Assembly (NCBI RefSeq): GCF_029407905.1
Contig: NC_073643.1
Span: 32,498,501-32,562,500, forward strand
Length of the DNA stretch: 64,000 bases
Direction of reading: 5' to 3'
From: Bubalus kerabau
Taxonomy: Eukaryota > Chordata > Mammalia > Artiodactyla > Bovidae
Position numbers and translations under genes: made by a program. The notes under the pieces are model-generated. The model was not told the origin of the DNA. It did not search any database and saw nothing but the letters and a program-made list of their open reading frames with translations. The number at the start of each line of letters is the position of its first letter. Positions within the stretch are counted from its first letter, which is position 1. This document shows positions 1 through 10,649 of this stretch, piece after piece.

Positions 1-149
1 TATCTACAAGAGAAAGATTTCTAACATCTAGTAATAGCTGTGCAGAGAGGGGTGGCCTTCCTCTTTCCTTGGAACCAAGTTATGTGCTTTTGTGCCCCTT
101 TATCCAAAGTCTGCATGTAGGCACTCTCTTCATCCATTCAAGCTCTGCA

Positions 150-480
150 ACAAAATATCACAGGCTGGAAGCCTATACAGAACAGAAATTTATCTATTTT
201 AGTTCTAGAGTCTGTGAAGTTTAATATCAAGGTGCTGGCAAGGTCATGCTCTGGTGAAGGGCCTCCTCCTGCCTCCTAGCTGACACCTTCTTCTTGTTTG
301 CTCACAGGGTGGAAGCCTGGAAAGAGCTCTGTGAGACCCCTTTTATATGAACACTAATCCCATTCATGAGCACTCCACTCTTGTGACCTAGGCATCTCCA
401 GAAGGCCCCCCATCCCCAATACTCTCTCAGTGGGCATTAGGATGTCTCAACATATCAAGTCTGCAACATTCAAACATAGC
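150..480. repeat. Ancient interspersed repeat, family not named
   Basis: The stretch contains a recognisable high-copy mammalian repeat pattern: an 'acaaaatatcacaggctgg' start, an 'aacagaaatttat' block, a 'ggtgctggcaaggt' block and a 'cactaatcccattcatgag' block, in the order I remember from an old eutherian element. It is strongly diverged. I cannot name the subfamily or class with confidence from the sequence alone. The short open frame at 430-663 lies partly in it and has no coding character. Confidence 0.55.
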
Positions 481-1030
481 AGGCCCTCAAGAAGAAGGCC
501 AGCTAACATAACAATGGCAAAGTCTTTCTCATTTAGCTATTGTCCCTTGTGTATAAATCTTTGGGGAGGAGAGATAATTGCCAGGGCTGAGTTGGAACAG
601 ATCTGTGCAGACAAGCCAAAGGTTATCAACTCTCTAAAGATTCCTTCCACCCTTCTCTTCTAAATGAAATCTGCGTCTCACCTGGGGATTTGACCTTGTC
701 TGTAGGCAGCTCTTGGGTAGGAAGCTCCTTTTCCAGAATCTTGAGTACCTTGTACCCATGGCAAATTTGAGCTGCCGTTAGGACTCATTGTTTATTACAC
801 ATTCTGACTTGTCAACTCATTCAGAAAGAGCCATCATATTATGTTCTTTCCTCCTCCTCTGCACAGGTCTCATCTTTCTTCTTATACCCATCCTTATTCT
901 CACCCCCAAATTCCTCCTAATTGCTAAGTTAGACAAGATGAGTTATAGCTTTGTCTCACTCCTACTTTTTCTAGCCATGTGCTCAGGGATAGCTTCTCTG
1001 AACCAGAGTAATCACAAGCTAAATACTGAT
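481..1030. other. Unassigned intergenic sequence
   Basis: About 550 bases with no repeat, RNA gene or exon that I can recognise. The open frame at 788-1087 is leucine- and isoleucine-rich by composition only and runs into the repeat that follows. Confidence 0.5.
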
Positions 1031-1510
1031 GTGTATTTGTCAGGGATTTCCAGAGAAACAGAACCAGTAGGATGTGTATATTTATAGAAAGAAATCATTA
1101 CAAGGAACTGGCTCACGTAATTATGGAGGCTGAGACACCCAGAGATCTGTGGTTGGCAAGCTGGAGACCCCAGATTCTAAACTGCATCCAAAGGCCTGAG
1201 GACCGGGAGAGCCAATGGAAGTTTGGGTCCAAAAGCCAGCAGCAGGCTCAAGCTCCAAGAAGAGCAGTTGCTTTAGGATGAGTCTACAATCAGGGAAAGA
1301 TGGATGTTCCAGCTCAAGGCAGGTCAGCTCAAGAAGGAATTCTTTCTTACTTTTGTGAGGTCAGTGTTTTTTTTTTTCCTATTCAGGCTTTCAACTGATT
1401 TAACAAGGGCCACTCATATTAAGGTGGGCAATCCATTTTATTCAGTCTCTTACTGATTTAAATGTTAGTTTCATCCAAAATACCCTTACAGGTATACTGA
1501 GAATAATGCT
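1031..1510. repeat. Ancient interspersed repeat, family not named
   Basis: Starts with 'tttgtcagggatttccagag' and 'aaacagaaccagtaggatg', followed by 'aactggctcacgtaattatg', 'gaggctgagacacc' and an 'aagatggatgttccagctcaa' type block. These come in the order of a very common old mammalian repeat. It ends in a 'ttcatccaaaatacccttac' type tail. A T-run at about 1368-1378 interrupts it. Divergence is high and I do not assign a subfamily. Confidence 0.6.
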
Positions 1511-1736
1511 TGACCAAATATCTGCACACTCTGTGGCTCAGTCAAGTTGACATGTAAAGTGAATGACCACTAAGATCGTTCTCTCCTGTGAGAGAATTTC
1601 TGCAGACAGCTCTACATTTATTTTTTCTTGTTACTCTCCTTAAACTATTTAGCAGTTTTCTACTTGGTTCCCCATTACCAACTGCTTTTCACTAGTTCAT
1701 TCTCTGTATAACTGGCAGACTAAATTTTCTTTAAAA
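1511..1736. other. Unassigned intergenic sequence
   Basis: No recognisable feature between the old repeat and the CHR-2 SINE. Confidence 0.4.
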
Positions 1737-1744
1737 GCTAACCA

Positions 1745-1925
1745 GGGACTTCCCTGGTGGTCCAGGGCTTAGATTCTGTGTTCCAAATGTAGGAAGCACA
1801 TGAAGAGTTCCTAGGTCAGGGCACTGGATCCTGAAAGTCGCAACTAAGAGTTTGTATGCTGCAACCAAAGGTCCCACACAAGAGTGCACGTACAGCCAAA
1901 TAGAGAAAATTCATCTAAAAAAAAC
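1745..1925 (+). mobile_element. CHR-2-type tRNA-derived SINE
   Basis: Begins with 'gggacttccctggtggtcca', the tRNA-like head of the CHR family shared by ruminants, hippopotamus and whales. The usual body (ggttcgatccctggtcaggg-like, decayed here) and an A-rich end follow. Imperfect flanking repeats, gctaacca at 1737-1744 and gcttacca at 1926-1933 (7 of 8), look like a target-site duplication. Transcription would have been by RNA polymerase III and mobilisation by a LINE in trans. Confidence 0.8.
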
Positions 1926-1933
1926 GCTTACCA

Positions 1934-2505
1934 AGTCCCACCTCTTTCTTGCTTACTTCAACCTACTCCCTCCAATAAAAAAATTCAGAATTCTTAGTTT
2001 GACACTCAAATCCATCCCCAAATTAGCCCACTATACTTTTTTTTTTTTTTTAAAAACCACGTGTTCCATTAATCCTGCCCTCTTGCCATATTGAATCTAT
2101 GATATTCTTCCTTAGTAGCCCTTCTGGTACTTTACTTTCAATTCACTTGTATTACTCTTTTCCTCTTGTTCACCCACACATTTGTCCTTAACTGCTCGTC
2201 CTATTTGCTGTGCATATAAAACATGGCATGTTCTCTATATCATTATAATATCACTTTTAATTTTTAGTCCATTTGTTTATGTCTCCCTACCACTAGCTCA
2301 ACATTTCTGAAAATATGTACCTGACAATGGTACACCCTGAAAAAGTCACTTTTAAAGGATTTCCTATTTAAAATTGCAAAATGTATATTATATTCCCTTG
2401 TAAGAATTTTGTAATATATACACTACAAATTCTAAGAAATTATTCAGGAAAGAAGACTATTTAGCTTAGTCTGATTTAATATTTGATTGCTTTATCCTAA
2501 TGTGA
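1934..2505. other. Unassigned AT-rich sequence
   Basis: T-rich sequence with a T-run at 2038-2051 and no identifiable repeat family, exon or RNA gene. Confidence 0.4.
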
Positions 2506-2509
2506 TTTT

Positions 2510-3075
2510 GCATTTATACTGGCTGGGTTTTATTGAGCTTCTTGGAGCTATGCAATAAAAATTTTCACTTCATTTGGAAAAAATTTCAACATCATTTCTT
2601 CAAATTTTTTCTGCCCTGTTTTCCTTTCAGGACTTTGGTATATTCTCATATTTCACTGATGCTATCTACATGTATTTAATTTTTTCAGTCCCTTCCTACC
2701 CACAGTTTTAGTTTGAATACTTTCTACTGACCAATCTTTCTTTCTTTCTTCTATGGTTTTAATTTGCTACCAAGCCTCTTCTATGAACTTTAATAAAAAG
2801 AGACATTCTAGGTTTTTGGTGCTGGAATTTTCATTTGGTTCTCTAGAAAGTTTCCACTTTCTTGCTAGAAACATCCTCGTTATATCCACCTTTCATATAA
2901 ATCATTGCATGTATTTACAAGACTTATTTAAAGTCTTTGCTAGTTTCAATAACTGGGTCATCCATTGACCTACTTCTATTGACTATGTTTTCCTTTGATT
3001 ATATATCACATTTTCTTACTTTTCATATCTCATAATTTAAATTTTCTTACCTGATTGTATAAAATGCAAAGTCTG
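2510..3075. mobile_element. Old L1-type (L1M-like) non-coding segment
   Basis: The order of blocks 'tttattgagcttcttgga', 'catttcttcaaattttttctg', 'ctgatgctatctacatg', 'ttttcatttggttctctaga' and 'ataactgggtcatcc' resembles a very common old L1M 3' untranslated region. It is highly decayed and has no coding potential. A short (TTTC)n run lies at 2732-2751. The class call is moderate and the subfamily is open. Confidence 0.5.
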
Positions 3076-3735
3076 AAAGATGAAAAGTATTGAGAACAAA
3101 GCTGTGGTTGTTCTCCTTCCCTCCTTACAGAGACTGAAAGTGGAATGTTCCATTCTCCTAACCAAGTGTGAAGATTCAAGAGACTTACTTGCAGAAATGG
3201 TGCGTGTCTTCAGGAAGGAAGACTGGGAATCCACTCTCTGGTTAGACATTAGCTTGTACATGACCTTTGTAGATCTGTCTTTCTGCCTTTTTAAGTGTGA
3301 GAAAATGAACAGGAAAACGACAACAAAGTGAAGAGAGGACAGCAGGGAACCGATGTATACGGCTACATGCAATGCAATAAGAACATGTGTTTTGTGGGGC
3401 CAGGTGGACAAACCAGGCTTATCCTGTCTTATCATGGCATCCTTCCCAACCCCCAGGATTACTTGCCAAGAGGCTGGGGGTAGGGACTTAGGGTGGAAAT
3501 TGGGATGGGTTGAGACTGAGGCATCAAAAGAGCTTAGGCCACACTGGGGAACTCTCAGTGAGGAGAACTCCTACAGGCTTTCTAGAGAACATGTACAAGG
3601 GTGTCACTGATCATTAAAGGATAGGACAGGACACCAGGATAAGACAGACTGGAAAGCAATGACTATACCACTTCATGACTGGAGTACCCCGTCAGAGTCA
3701 GGAATACTTAACAAATGAGTTATTTTTAAGCTTCT
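3076..3735. other. Unassigned sequence with overlapping short ORFs
   Basis: Open frames exist on both strands (3037-3435 minus, 3080-3331 plus, 3353-3610 plus). They overlap one another, show no domain or splice context and have low-complexity composition, so I treat them as chance. No repeat recognised. Confidence 0.4.
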
Positions 3736-3739
3736 GTCT

Positions 3740-4105
3740 CCTATGATGAGTCAGGGCTGTGTTTGTCTTGCCTGCTGCCTAGTTCAGTGCCTTGCACAGA
3801 GTGGGTGCTCAGGGTTTCAAAAATATATCTTAAATAATGAACAAATTAAGTGGCGTGTTCCCACTTCTCCCTGTATCCTCTCTTCACTTTATTTTTATCC
3901 CTAGCACGCATCATATCTGATACATTATGTTTATTTATGCACTTGGCAACTGCTTATCTTACCCACAGGATGTAAGCTCTATGAAGATGGACTGTTCACT
4001 TCACTACGAAGTGAACTGCTTCATTCACTGTATGTCCATAGGCCCTAGAAGAGTGAATCATATCTAGCATGTGCTCAATAGATTGTCTTTTTTTTGAATG
4101 ACTAG
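3740..4105 (+). mobile_element. L2 LINE 3' ends (two adjacent fragments)
   Basis: Two blocks read like L2 3' termini. The first, about 3740-3845, has 'agttcagtgccttgcacaga' followed by 'gggtgctcagg'. The second, about 3880-4105, has 'atgtaagctctatgaagatg', then 'ggccctagaagagtg' and 'catgtgctcaatagattg'. This is the usual 'organ of ... cagtgcctggcacatagtaggtgctcaataaat' arrangement in a diverged form. It marks an old, pre-ruminant insertion on the plus strand. Confidence 0.65.
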
Positions 4106-6730
4106 TTTGTCGTATGCTACATTTAGAACACGGATAATGGGGTAGGATAGCTACAAAGATACTGTCATGGCAAACATATTATGTATATTTTGGTAGCACA
4201 AATAAGGTCAAGGCAGGAGAGAGTTTTTATGCTAAAATAGATTTTGAAAACCAACTGTAAATCTAAAACAAAGGACCTTTCTATATTAAAAAAAAATCCT
4301 TAAGTTTCAACATGCATCTTTCAATAGTCAGTTTTGTTCAATCTTTTAAAAACTGTAACATTTTAATACTATATAAAGTATAGTATGCCAAGGATAAATA
4401 AACAATTTCTGATTGATAGGATTATAAGCAAAGAGGATAGCTGAAGAATAAATATTTTTAAAACCATTTGAAAAGACATGTGAATACTGGATAACATGAA
4501 ACTTCATACAGAAATTACTGAATATACTTAAGGAGATATAATATTAGGTTTGGAGAGAAAACTTGAAAAAAAGGTATAAATGCAAAATTAAACAATCATA
4601 CTGAAACTAGAGAACTGTTTTAATCTAATAATGTACTTGTGATCCATATTTTGCTTAGTATATTTCTTGACTTATAGCCCTTTCTCTACCTTGCTAGTAG
4701 AAAAGGTATCAACTATAAGCCAGGTGAGCGAGGAATCATGGGTCCCAAGCCAAGTGAGTAGTTTGAGACTGTCAGGATGATCTAGTGTTAAAGTATTTGT
4801 AAAGTGAGCTTTGGCTGACCTCTATCAGGGTCACTGTCAGTCATATCACGGACAATGAACCTAATCTATGAATGTCTGTCTGCTAGAGAGGAAAAAGACA
4901 GATGTTAGGATTTTGCTTTATGAGCTTGGCCTTTATGTAAAAAACATCTCCTCTATAAGCAATCTACAGTGTGGTAAATCCATGAGCTGCCTTTTTGCTT
5001 CCCTTTAGCATCATCTGATTAAGCTTCAACCATCCTGATGGTCAAAAGGTAAGATCAAGGCAAAAGCACAGTTTTAACACTGTGTTTCTTTTACTCAAAT
5101 ATAGTGGGTGAGTAGAGGAAACATTTTTGAGATTTCACTTGACATTCCTTAGCTGATTAGTGATAAACCTTAAGCCAATGCTGGGATTTCAGGAACACCT
5201 ATATTAATAACCACACTTTCTAAAAACATGCAGTCTGACGTCAGTAAGGTGTTGTTTCACCACACAGGAAATTAACCAGAAAAAGAATCTGCAAGTGGAA
5301 ATTTCTACAGTAATAGATTTTGATGAATATTTTTACCAAATGTTCTGCTGATGCCTGACATCGTAATGAATTATGCCAGATTATATCAATCATGTCATGT
5401 CACTTAGAAAACAACCAACCCTCAAACCTCAATGTGTCTGGTAAAGATGGAGTTGTAATGGGCCACAGTTAGGAGGAATCCATTTTTAGAAAGAAAAATA
5501 CACGGTAAATACTTAATATATAGTACCCAATTACCAAATTAAGAAAGGCTTTAAAATTCTCTCTGAAAAGCAGACAAAGTTTCACAGTGAATTTATAAAA
5601 ATGAGATACATATTAAGGAAAAAAGGATCAGCCAGACATAAATATTTTAAATCATATATACTACCAATCCACAAATTCAGATTAATTGGGACCATTGTCA
5701 AAAGATGGTTCAGTTCTCTCCAACTCGAACACAATTCTTAGCTTTCTAACCAAGAGGGGCCTGCAGGAACAGTTCCTTGGAGAAGCCAGAGGTCACCAAA
5801 GAAGGATCACTTGTGTTAGGATACAGCTGAGGATGGGGAAGATGAGACTTTCCTGAAAGGTTCTGTACTATATCATCTGCGAAGTTCCCAGGGGAGGTCT
5901 GTGTGTGTCTGACTCACTTAAGTAGTATTTCTGTAGGATGTCAATGCTTTCAGAATCAAAAGTGTTTCCTTCTAAGTCCTTACCTCAATTGTTATTTAAC
6001 TATATATCCTCTTTTCATGTTCCTTATAGAAACAGAATAGCATCTACTACAGTATATACTTTTGAGTTACAAAAATTACATCTTTTTTCCTTTCTCTAAA
6101 AGTATTATTTTCAAGTTGCTTTATCCCAAGAAATCTGTCTTTGAATAAAATGTTAATATAAAGTAGAGCAAAACTACCCAGGTTGAAGGGGTATGGGTGG
6201 CCCTCAAATTCTTCATACAGGAAATATTAGTTGACCTAGTCAAGACTACAAGGAACATGTAAAATGCTGTATAACAGCTACTGTTTCATCTACCTTTGCA
6301 TACTCAGAACCCATTCCTAACATTATTAATTTTTGTTATTCTTTCCTGCCCTCACTAAATTTTTATAAAACTGAAAAATCTTGAAAATATCATGCTGAAA
6401 TTCTGGTGCAAGAAAATGAATTCCATGGATGAATAATCAATCTGGTTAAGTTTAACATGACTGGTCTCTTCTTTATATTACAAGTATATTTCATAATACC
6501 ATTGGAGACATAAATCTCTCCATTAGTATTTCTTTGTTTCCAAAATATATGATTAGTTGAAAACTTCTGGAAGTTTATGAAACATTTAAAAAACATGCTC
6601 TTCAAACTCTAAGCTGATATATCAAATTCTTGGATTTAATATATGCATTCCAACCATTCTAAACCATGCAGGAGGGAGTATAAAAAAGAGAAAAGCTACC
6701 TATGGTGTGTTAATCTGATACACAAAGAAA
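4106..6730. other. Unassigned AT-rich intergenic block
   Basis: About 2.6 kb with no repeat family, RNA gene or coding signal that I recognise. Short poly-A and poly-T runs occur. The open frame at 6390-6605 (minus) is short and without motifs. This could be ordinary unique DNA or very old decayed repeats. Confidence 0.45.
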
Positions 6731-6734
6731 GTAG

Positions 6735-6990
6735 TCTGCACATAGAGGGGTGCATTGTACAGTGGGGTCCAATGTGAGATCTATAGTCAGTCTGCCTAGA
6801 GTCCCAATTCTCACTCACTAGCAGTAGACCTTTGGTAAACTATTTTACTTCCAAAGCCTATTTTTTTTTTTTTATCTGTAAAATGAGAATATCAATAGTG
6901 TCTACCAGTTGGAGTTATTGTGAGGAGATGACATAGCACACATAAGACATTTGACATGGAGACCTCACTCTCAGCAAATGCTCACATACC
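6735..6990 (+). mobile_element. MIR SINE
   Basis: The MIR order is visible: 'cctagagtcccaattctcac', then a 'cactagcagtagacctttgg' block in place of the conserved 'ccacttactagctgtgtgacc', then 'tatctgtaaaatgagaata', 'ttattgtgaggagatgac' and 'cagcaaatgctca'. A T-run is inserted at about 6860-6872. This is an ancient mammalian tRNA-derived SINE mobilised by L2. Confidence 0.75.
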
Positions 6991-8345
6991 ATCTATATTA
7001 CATACTTGGTTTGGGAAAACAATTGTCTATTGTAATTTTTGCATGCCGCTTTACATTTTTTAAAGATTGAACAAAATTATGAAATATTTCTTCTAACCTT
7101 TCTTAATGTGAAAACATCAGTCTTAACTATAGACTTTTATGACAGGGTCCAGTACTCTGCCACGGAGGATTAATATTCTCATTTACAATTTGTAGCAATA
7201 CAGGCAGAGAGGCAACTCAGTGTGATTGCAAGTCATAGTTAGAAAATGTCTGGTTCTTCATACCTCTCCTTTTAACTACTAGAAAATGTTTACTCTGCGA
7301 AAGAGTTCTCCCTTGTTATTGGATCTCTTGCAGCTTTGACCTTTGGGCGTTAGCCAGTGTACATATGGATCTTCTTCAAATGACTGGCATAAGATTTTGG
7401 TTGAAATGAAGTTGGAGAGACAGAAACCCTTCACAGTGAATTGTGGCCTGGGGCACTTGTAAAGCTTCTCAAACAGCATCACAAACAATTTACCACCTGT
7501 TCTCATTTGCCTGCTTCATGAAAACCGGTGGTATGTGGGGTGGGTGGGGGTGGCTGCGGAAGGGTGATTTACACAGAGCTCCTTCCCCTACCCAAGCTCT
7601 GCAGCATGTGAGAGCAAGTCACATGGGAAGGACAGAGAACATGGACTGCTTGGATGACGGTTGACCATCGTCAAGGAAACTGCTCCCTTGGCAACTGTGG
7701 TCAGTACATCTGTGTAGTTGCATTTCTAAGACTCACATAGGGACTACCGTGGAAAATATGTTTTAAAACCCAAACACATATGAAAAAAGCAGAAAATAGT
7801 GGAGCTGATAGGGAGTTCTTTGCTTTTATGGCAAATACTTTGGACGGAGTGACAGTGGTGTTCAGCAGAACACATTTAGGAGTGTTAACTCATAAATGGA
7901 AAACGAAATGTCCCCGGTCTAAGCTAGCCCATAAACCAAAACAAATCTAAACCAGATAATCACTGGGTTTATTATTCACAACACACATGGGTTTAAGATG
8001 TCACAAAAGTGTCTGTAGGGAGCTTATTTGAAACACTGAGCACTCCCAAGTACAGTTAAACTGAAGTTTATATAACTTTGTCTTAAAGAGAGATATGGGC
8101 AAGAGAGAGGGAGACAAAGTCAAAAACTCTTTTGGAGAGAGCAGAGAATGTTAAGACTAGAAAAATTAAGAAAATCAATTCTGAAGTATACATCTAAGAT
8201 GGTAAAAAATATGATTTCATTTAAAAACACATGATTTATTCACAGAACTTCAGGAATACTATAATGCAATATGTGAAGAATGCTTACAAAGAATTTCCAT
8301 TGCCTTTGAGAGGTTAGAGGGAGTGAGATTCTGAACCTAAAAATA
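6991..8345. other. Unassigned sequence with one short open frame
   Basis: No repeat recognised over about 1.35 kb. A 75-codon minus-strand frame (7279-7506) has a fairly protein-like composition with several Cys, Lys and Phe, but no motif I can name and no upstream start context or neighbouring exon. It is recorded as a low-priority observation, not called as a gene. Confidence 0.4.
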
Positions 8346-8356
8346 AAAAAATAGAG

Positions 8357-9153
8357 GTTCCTTCAGTCAGTTCAGTTCAGTCGCTCAGTCATGTCCGACT
8401 CTTTGTGACCCCATGAATCGCAGCACGCCAGGCCTCCATGTCCATCACCAACTCCCGGAGTTCACTCAGACTCACGTCCATCGAGTCAGTGATGCCATCC
8501 AGCCATCTCATCCTCTGTCGTCCCCCTCTCCTCCTGCCCCCAATCTCTCCCAGCATCAGGGTCTTTTCCAATGAGTCAACTCTTCGCACGAAGTGGCCAA
8601 AGTATTGGAGTTTCAGCCTCAGCATCAGTCCTTCCAAGGAACACCCAGGACTGGTCTCCTTCAGGATGGACTGGTTGGATCTCCTTGCAGTCCAAGGGAC
8701 TCGCAAGAGTCTTCTCCAACACCACAGTTCAAAAGCATCAATTCTTCGGCGCTCAACCTTCTTCACAGTTCAACTCTCACATCCATACATGACCACTGGA
8801 AAAACCATAGCCTTGACTAGACGGACCTTTGTTGGCAAAGTAATATCTCTGCTTTTGAATATGCTATCTAGGTTGGTCAAAACTTTCCTTCCAAGAAGTA
8901 AGTGTCTTTTAATTTCATGGCTTCAGTCACCATCTTCAGTGATTCGGGAGCCCCCAAAAATAAAGTCTGACACTGTTTCCCCATCTATTTGCCATGAAGT
9001 GATGGGAACAGATGCCATGATCTTAGTTTTCTGAATGTTGAGCTTTAAGCCAACTTTTTCACTCTCCTCTTTCACTTTTATCAAGAGGGTTTTTAGTTCC
9101 TCTTCACTTTCTGCCATAAGGGTGGTGTCATCTGCATATCTGAGGTTATTGCA
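8357..9153 (-). mobile_element. BovB (RTE-clade) LINE, 5'-truncated 3' end
   Basis: On the minus strand this is the last 0.8 kb of BovB. It starts just upstream of the reverse-transcriptase YADD motif (NNLRYADDTT encoded near 9120-9150) and runs through the C-terminal region to the characteristic 'cagttcagttcag' tail at 8365-8380. Encoded blocks include LMAESEEELK, GLKLNIQKTK and WCWRRLLRVPW, but frameshifts split them into pieces (8389-8766 and 8923-9198 minus). It lies directly against L1 sequence on its right. The sequence aaaaatagag occurs at both edges (8346-8355 and 9164-9173) and may be a target duplication, though the right copy is also ordinary L1 sequence. Confidence 0.93.
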
Positions 9154-9541
9154 AATAAAAAGTAAAAATAGAGTTACCATATGATCCAACAATCCCAACT
9201 CCTGGACATATATCTGGAGAAAACCCTAGTTCAAAAAGATGCATGCACCCCAATGTTCATTGCAACACTATTTACAATAGACAAGACAAGGAAGCAACCG
9301 AAATGCCCATTGACCAATGAATGGGTAAAGAAGATGTGGTACATATATACAATGGAATACTATTCAGCCATAAAAAACAACAAAATAATGCCATTTGCAG
9401 CAACATGTATGGACCTAGAAATGGACACACTGAGTGAAATAAGTCAGACAAAGACAAATATTATGTAATACTGCCTATATGAGAAATGTAAAAAAACGGT
9501 ACAAATGAAATGATCTACAAAGCAGAAATAAAGTTACACCT
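9154..9541 (+). mobile_element. L1 LINE, end of ORF2 (left part)
   Basis: Encodes the extreme C-terminus of L1 ORF2p (9181-9468): blocks DACTPMFIATLF, WYIYTMEYYSAI and NKIMPFAATCMDLE are diagnostic. The copy is 5'-truncated and its left edge abuts BovB. The element continues to the right of the Bov-tA SINE that splits it. Confidence 0.9.
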
Positions 9542-9770
9542 GGGCTTCCCAGGTGGTGCTAGTGGTAAAGAACCTGCCTGCCAATGCAGGAGACATAAGA
9601 GACACAGGTTTGATCGCTGGATTGGGAAGATCCCCTGGAGGAGGGCACGGCAACCCACTCCAGTATTCTGGCTTGGAGAATCCTATGGACAGAGAAGCCT
9701 GGCTGGCTACAGTCCATGGGGTCTCAAAGAATGAGACATGACTGAAGCAATTTAGCACTCATAGCACACA
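9542..9770 (+). mobile_element. Bov-tA SINE inside L1
   Basis: Head 'gggcttcccaggtggtgcta', middle 'gaagatcccctggaggag' and 'aacccactccagtattct', and end 'agtccatggggtctcaaag' with 'agacatgactgaagc' are the Bov-tA order. The 'gtggtgctagtggtaaagaa' head variant is shared with the copy at 37034-37275, which suggests the same subfamily. It splits the L1 that continues at 9771, so it is younger than that L1. Confidence 0.92.
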
Positions 9771-10055
9771 CATGGTTACCAAGGGGTAAGGGAGTGAGTG
9801 ATAAATTGGGAGCTTGGGACTGGCATATACATACTACTATATATAAAACAGATAACTAAGAAGGACCTACTATATAGCACAGGGAACTCTGCAACTCTAC
9901 TCAATACTCTGTAAGGGCCTATATGGAAAAAGAAGCTAAAAATGAGTGGATATATGTATGTGTATAATGGATGCACTTTTCTGTACCCCTGAAACTGACA
10001 CGACATTGTAAATCAACTATACTTCATAAAATTTTTAAAAAAATATATAAATCTG
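9771..10055 (+). mobile_element. L1 LINE 3' UTR (right part)
   Basis: Resumes L1 at 'catggttaccaaggggtaag'. It continues through 'tagcacagggaactct', 'caatactctgtaa' and 'gacacgacattgtaaatcaa' to an A-rich tail at about 10028-10050. This is the standard 3' UTR of artiodactyl L1, in line with 9154-9541 across the SINE insertion. Confidence 0.88.
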
Positions 10056-10484
10056 AGGAGGGAAAAAGAGAATCCAAAAAAACATTTGAGTAAGAATAGA
10101 AACAAAGATTTTAATACAAATTACCTATATAAAATTTGCAGAAAGTTTACTGTTTCTATGAAAATAAGTTTTAATTATAATTGTGAATTTTAATAATTAT
10201 GAATTATATAACTTCATTATAATAATTATGAATTAGAATTAACAGTGAATAAGAGCTTTATAAAAAACTTAATTTGAAGAGTTTATGCCATGAAGGATGG
10301 GTATAAATTCAATAGGAATGTCCTTTACAATTAAACATCTATATTAACATAAAAGCTAAAGACAGAAAGGTGTATGCAATGTTAGTTATATTTTATATTC
10401 TGAAAATATCAGACAATATTAGGTCAGTTGAGATAAGCTATTAGGTTGTGTTTTCACATGTGCATTAAAAAGTAAATAGTACTT
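10056..10484. other. Unassigned AT-rich sequence
   Basis: Very AT-rich (several 'aattataattatg' type runs). No repeat family or coding signal recognised. Confidence 0.4.
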
Positions 10485-10494
10485 AACAAATTCT

Positions 10495-10639
10495 CTAATT
10501 TTTTTAAATAGCTTACAGCACCCAGTGTTCCCAGCAGTCTCCTATTTAAGTACGAACCAGGCCTGATCCTGCTTAGCTTCTGAGATCAGATGAGATCAAG
10601 CACATTCAGGGTGCGATGGCAAGACCACAGACAGAAATC
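10495..10639 (-). pseudogene. 5S rRNA retropseudogene
   Basis: On the minus strand, 10510-10629 aligns along its length with mammalian 5S rRNA. Recognisable pieces are the complement of 'gatctcagaagctaagcagg' (box A region of the internal promoter), 'cctggttcgtacttaaatag' (box C region, mutated) and the 'gggtgctgtaagct' 3' end. There are many substitutions: CpG sites have decayed, 'gttagtacttgg' is altered, and the 5' end is degraded. On the sense strand the 3' end is followed by an A-rich stretch (10495-10509, T-rich on plus). The whole is flanked by a 10-bp direct repeat, aacaaattct, at 10485-10494 and 10640-10649. A tail plus duplication indicates retrotransposition by L1 rather than a displaced 5S gene. 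It is unlikely to make functional rRNA. Confidence 0.9.
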
Positions 10640-10649
10640 AACAAATTCT

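Noticed and set aside
3037..3435. 132-codon minus-strand open frame
   Set aside because: No motif, no start context, and overlapped by plus-strand frames of similar length. Chance in unassigned DNA.
8438..9034. 198-codon plus-strand open frame
   Set aside because: Antisense of the BovB 3' end; related antisense frames occur at 40186-40644 and 26806-27108.
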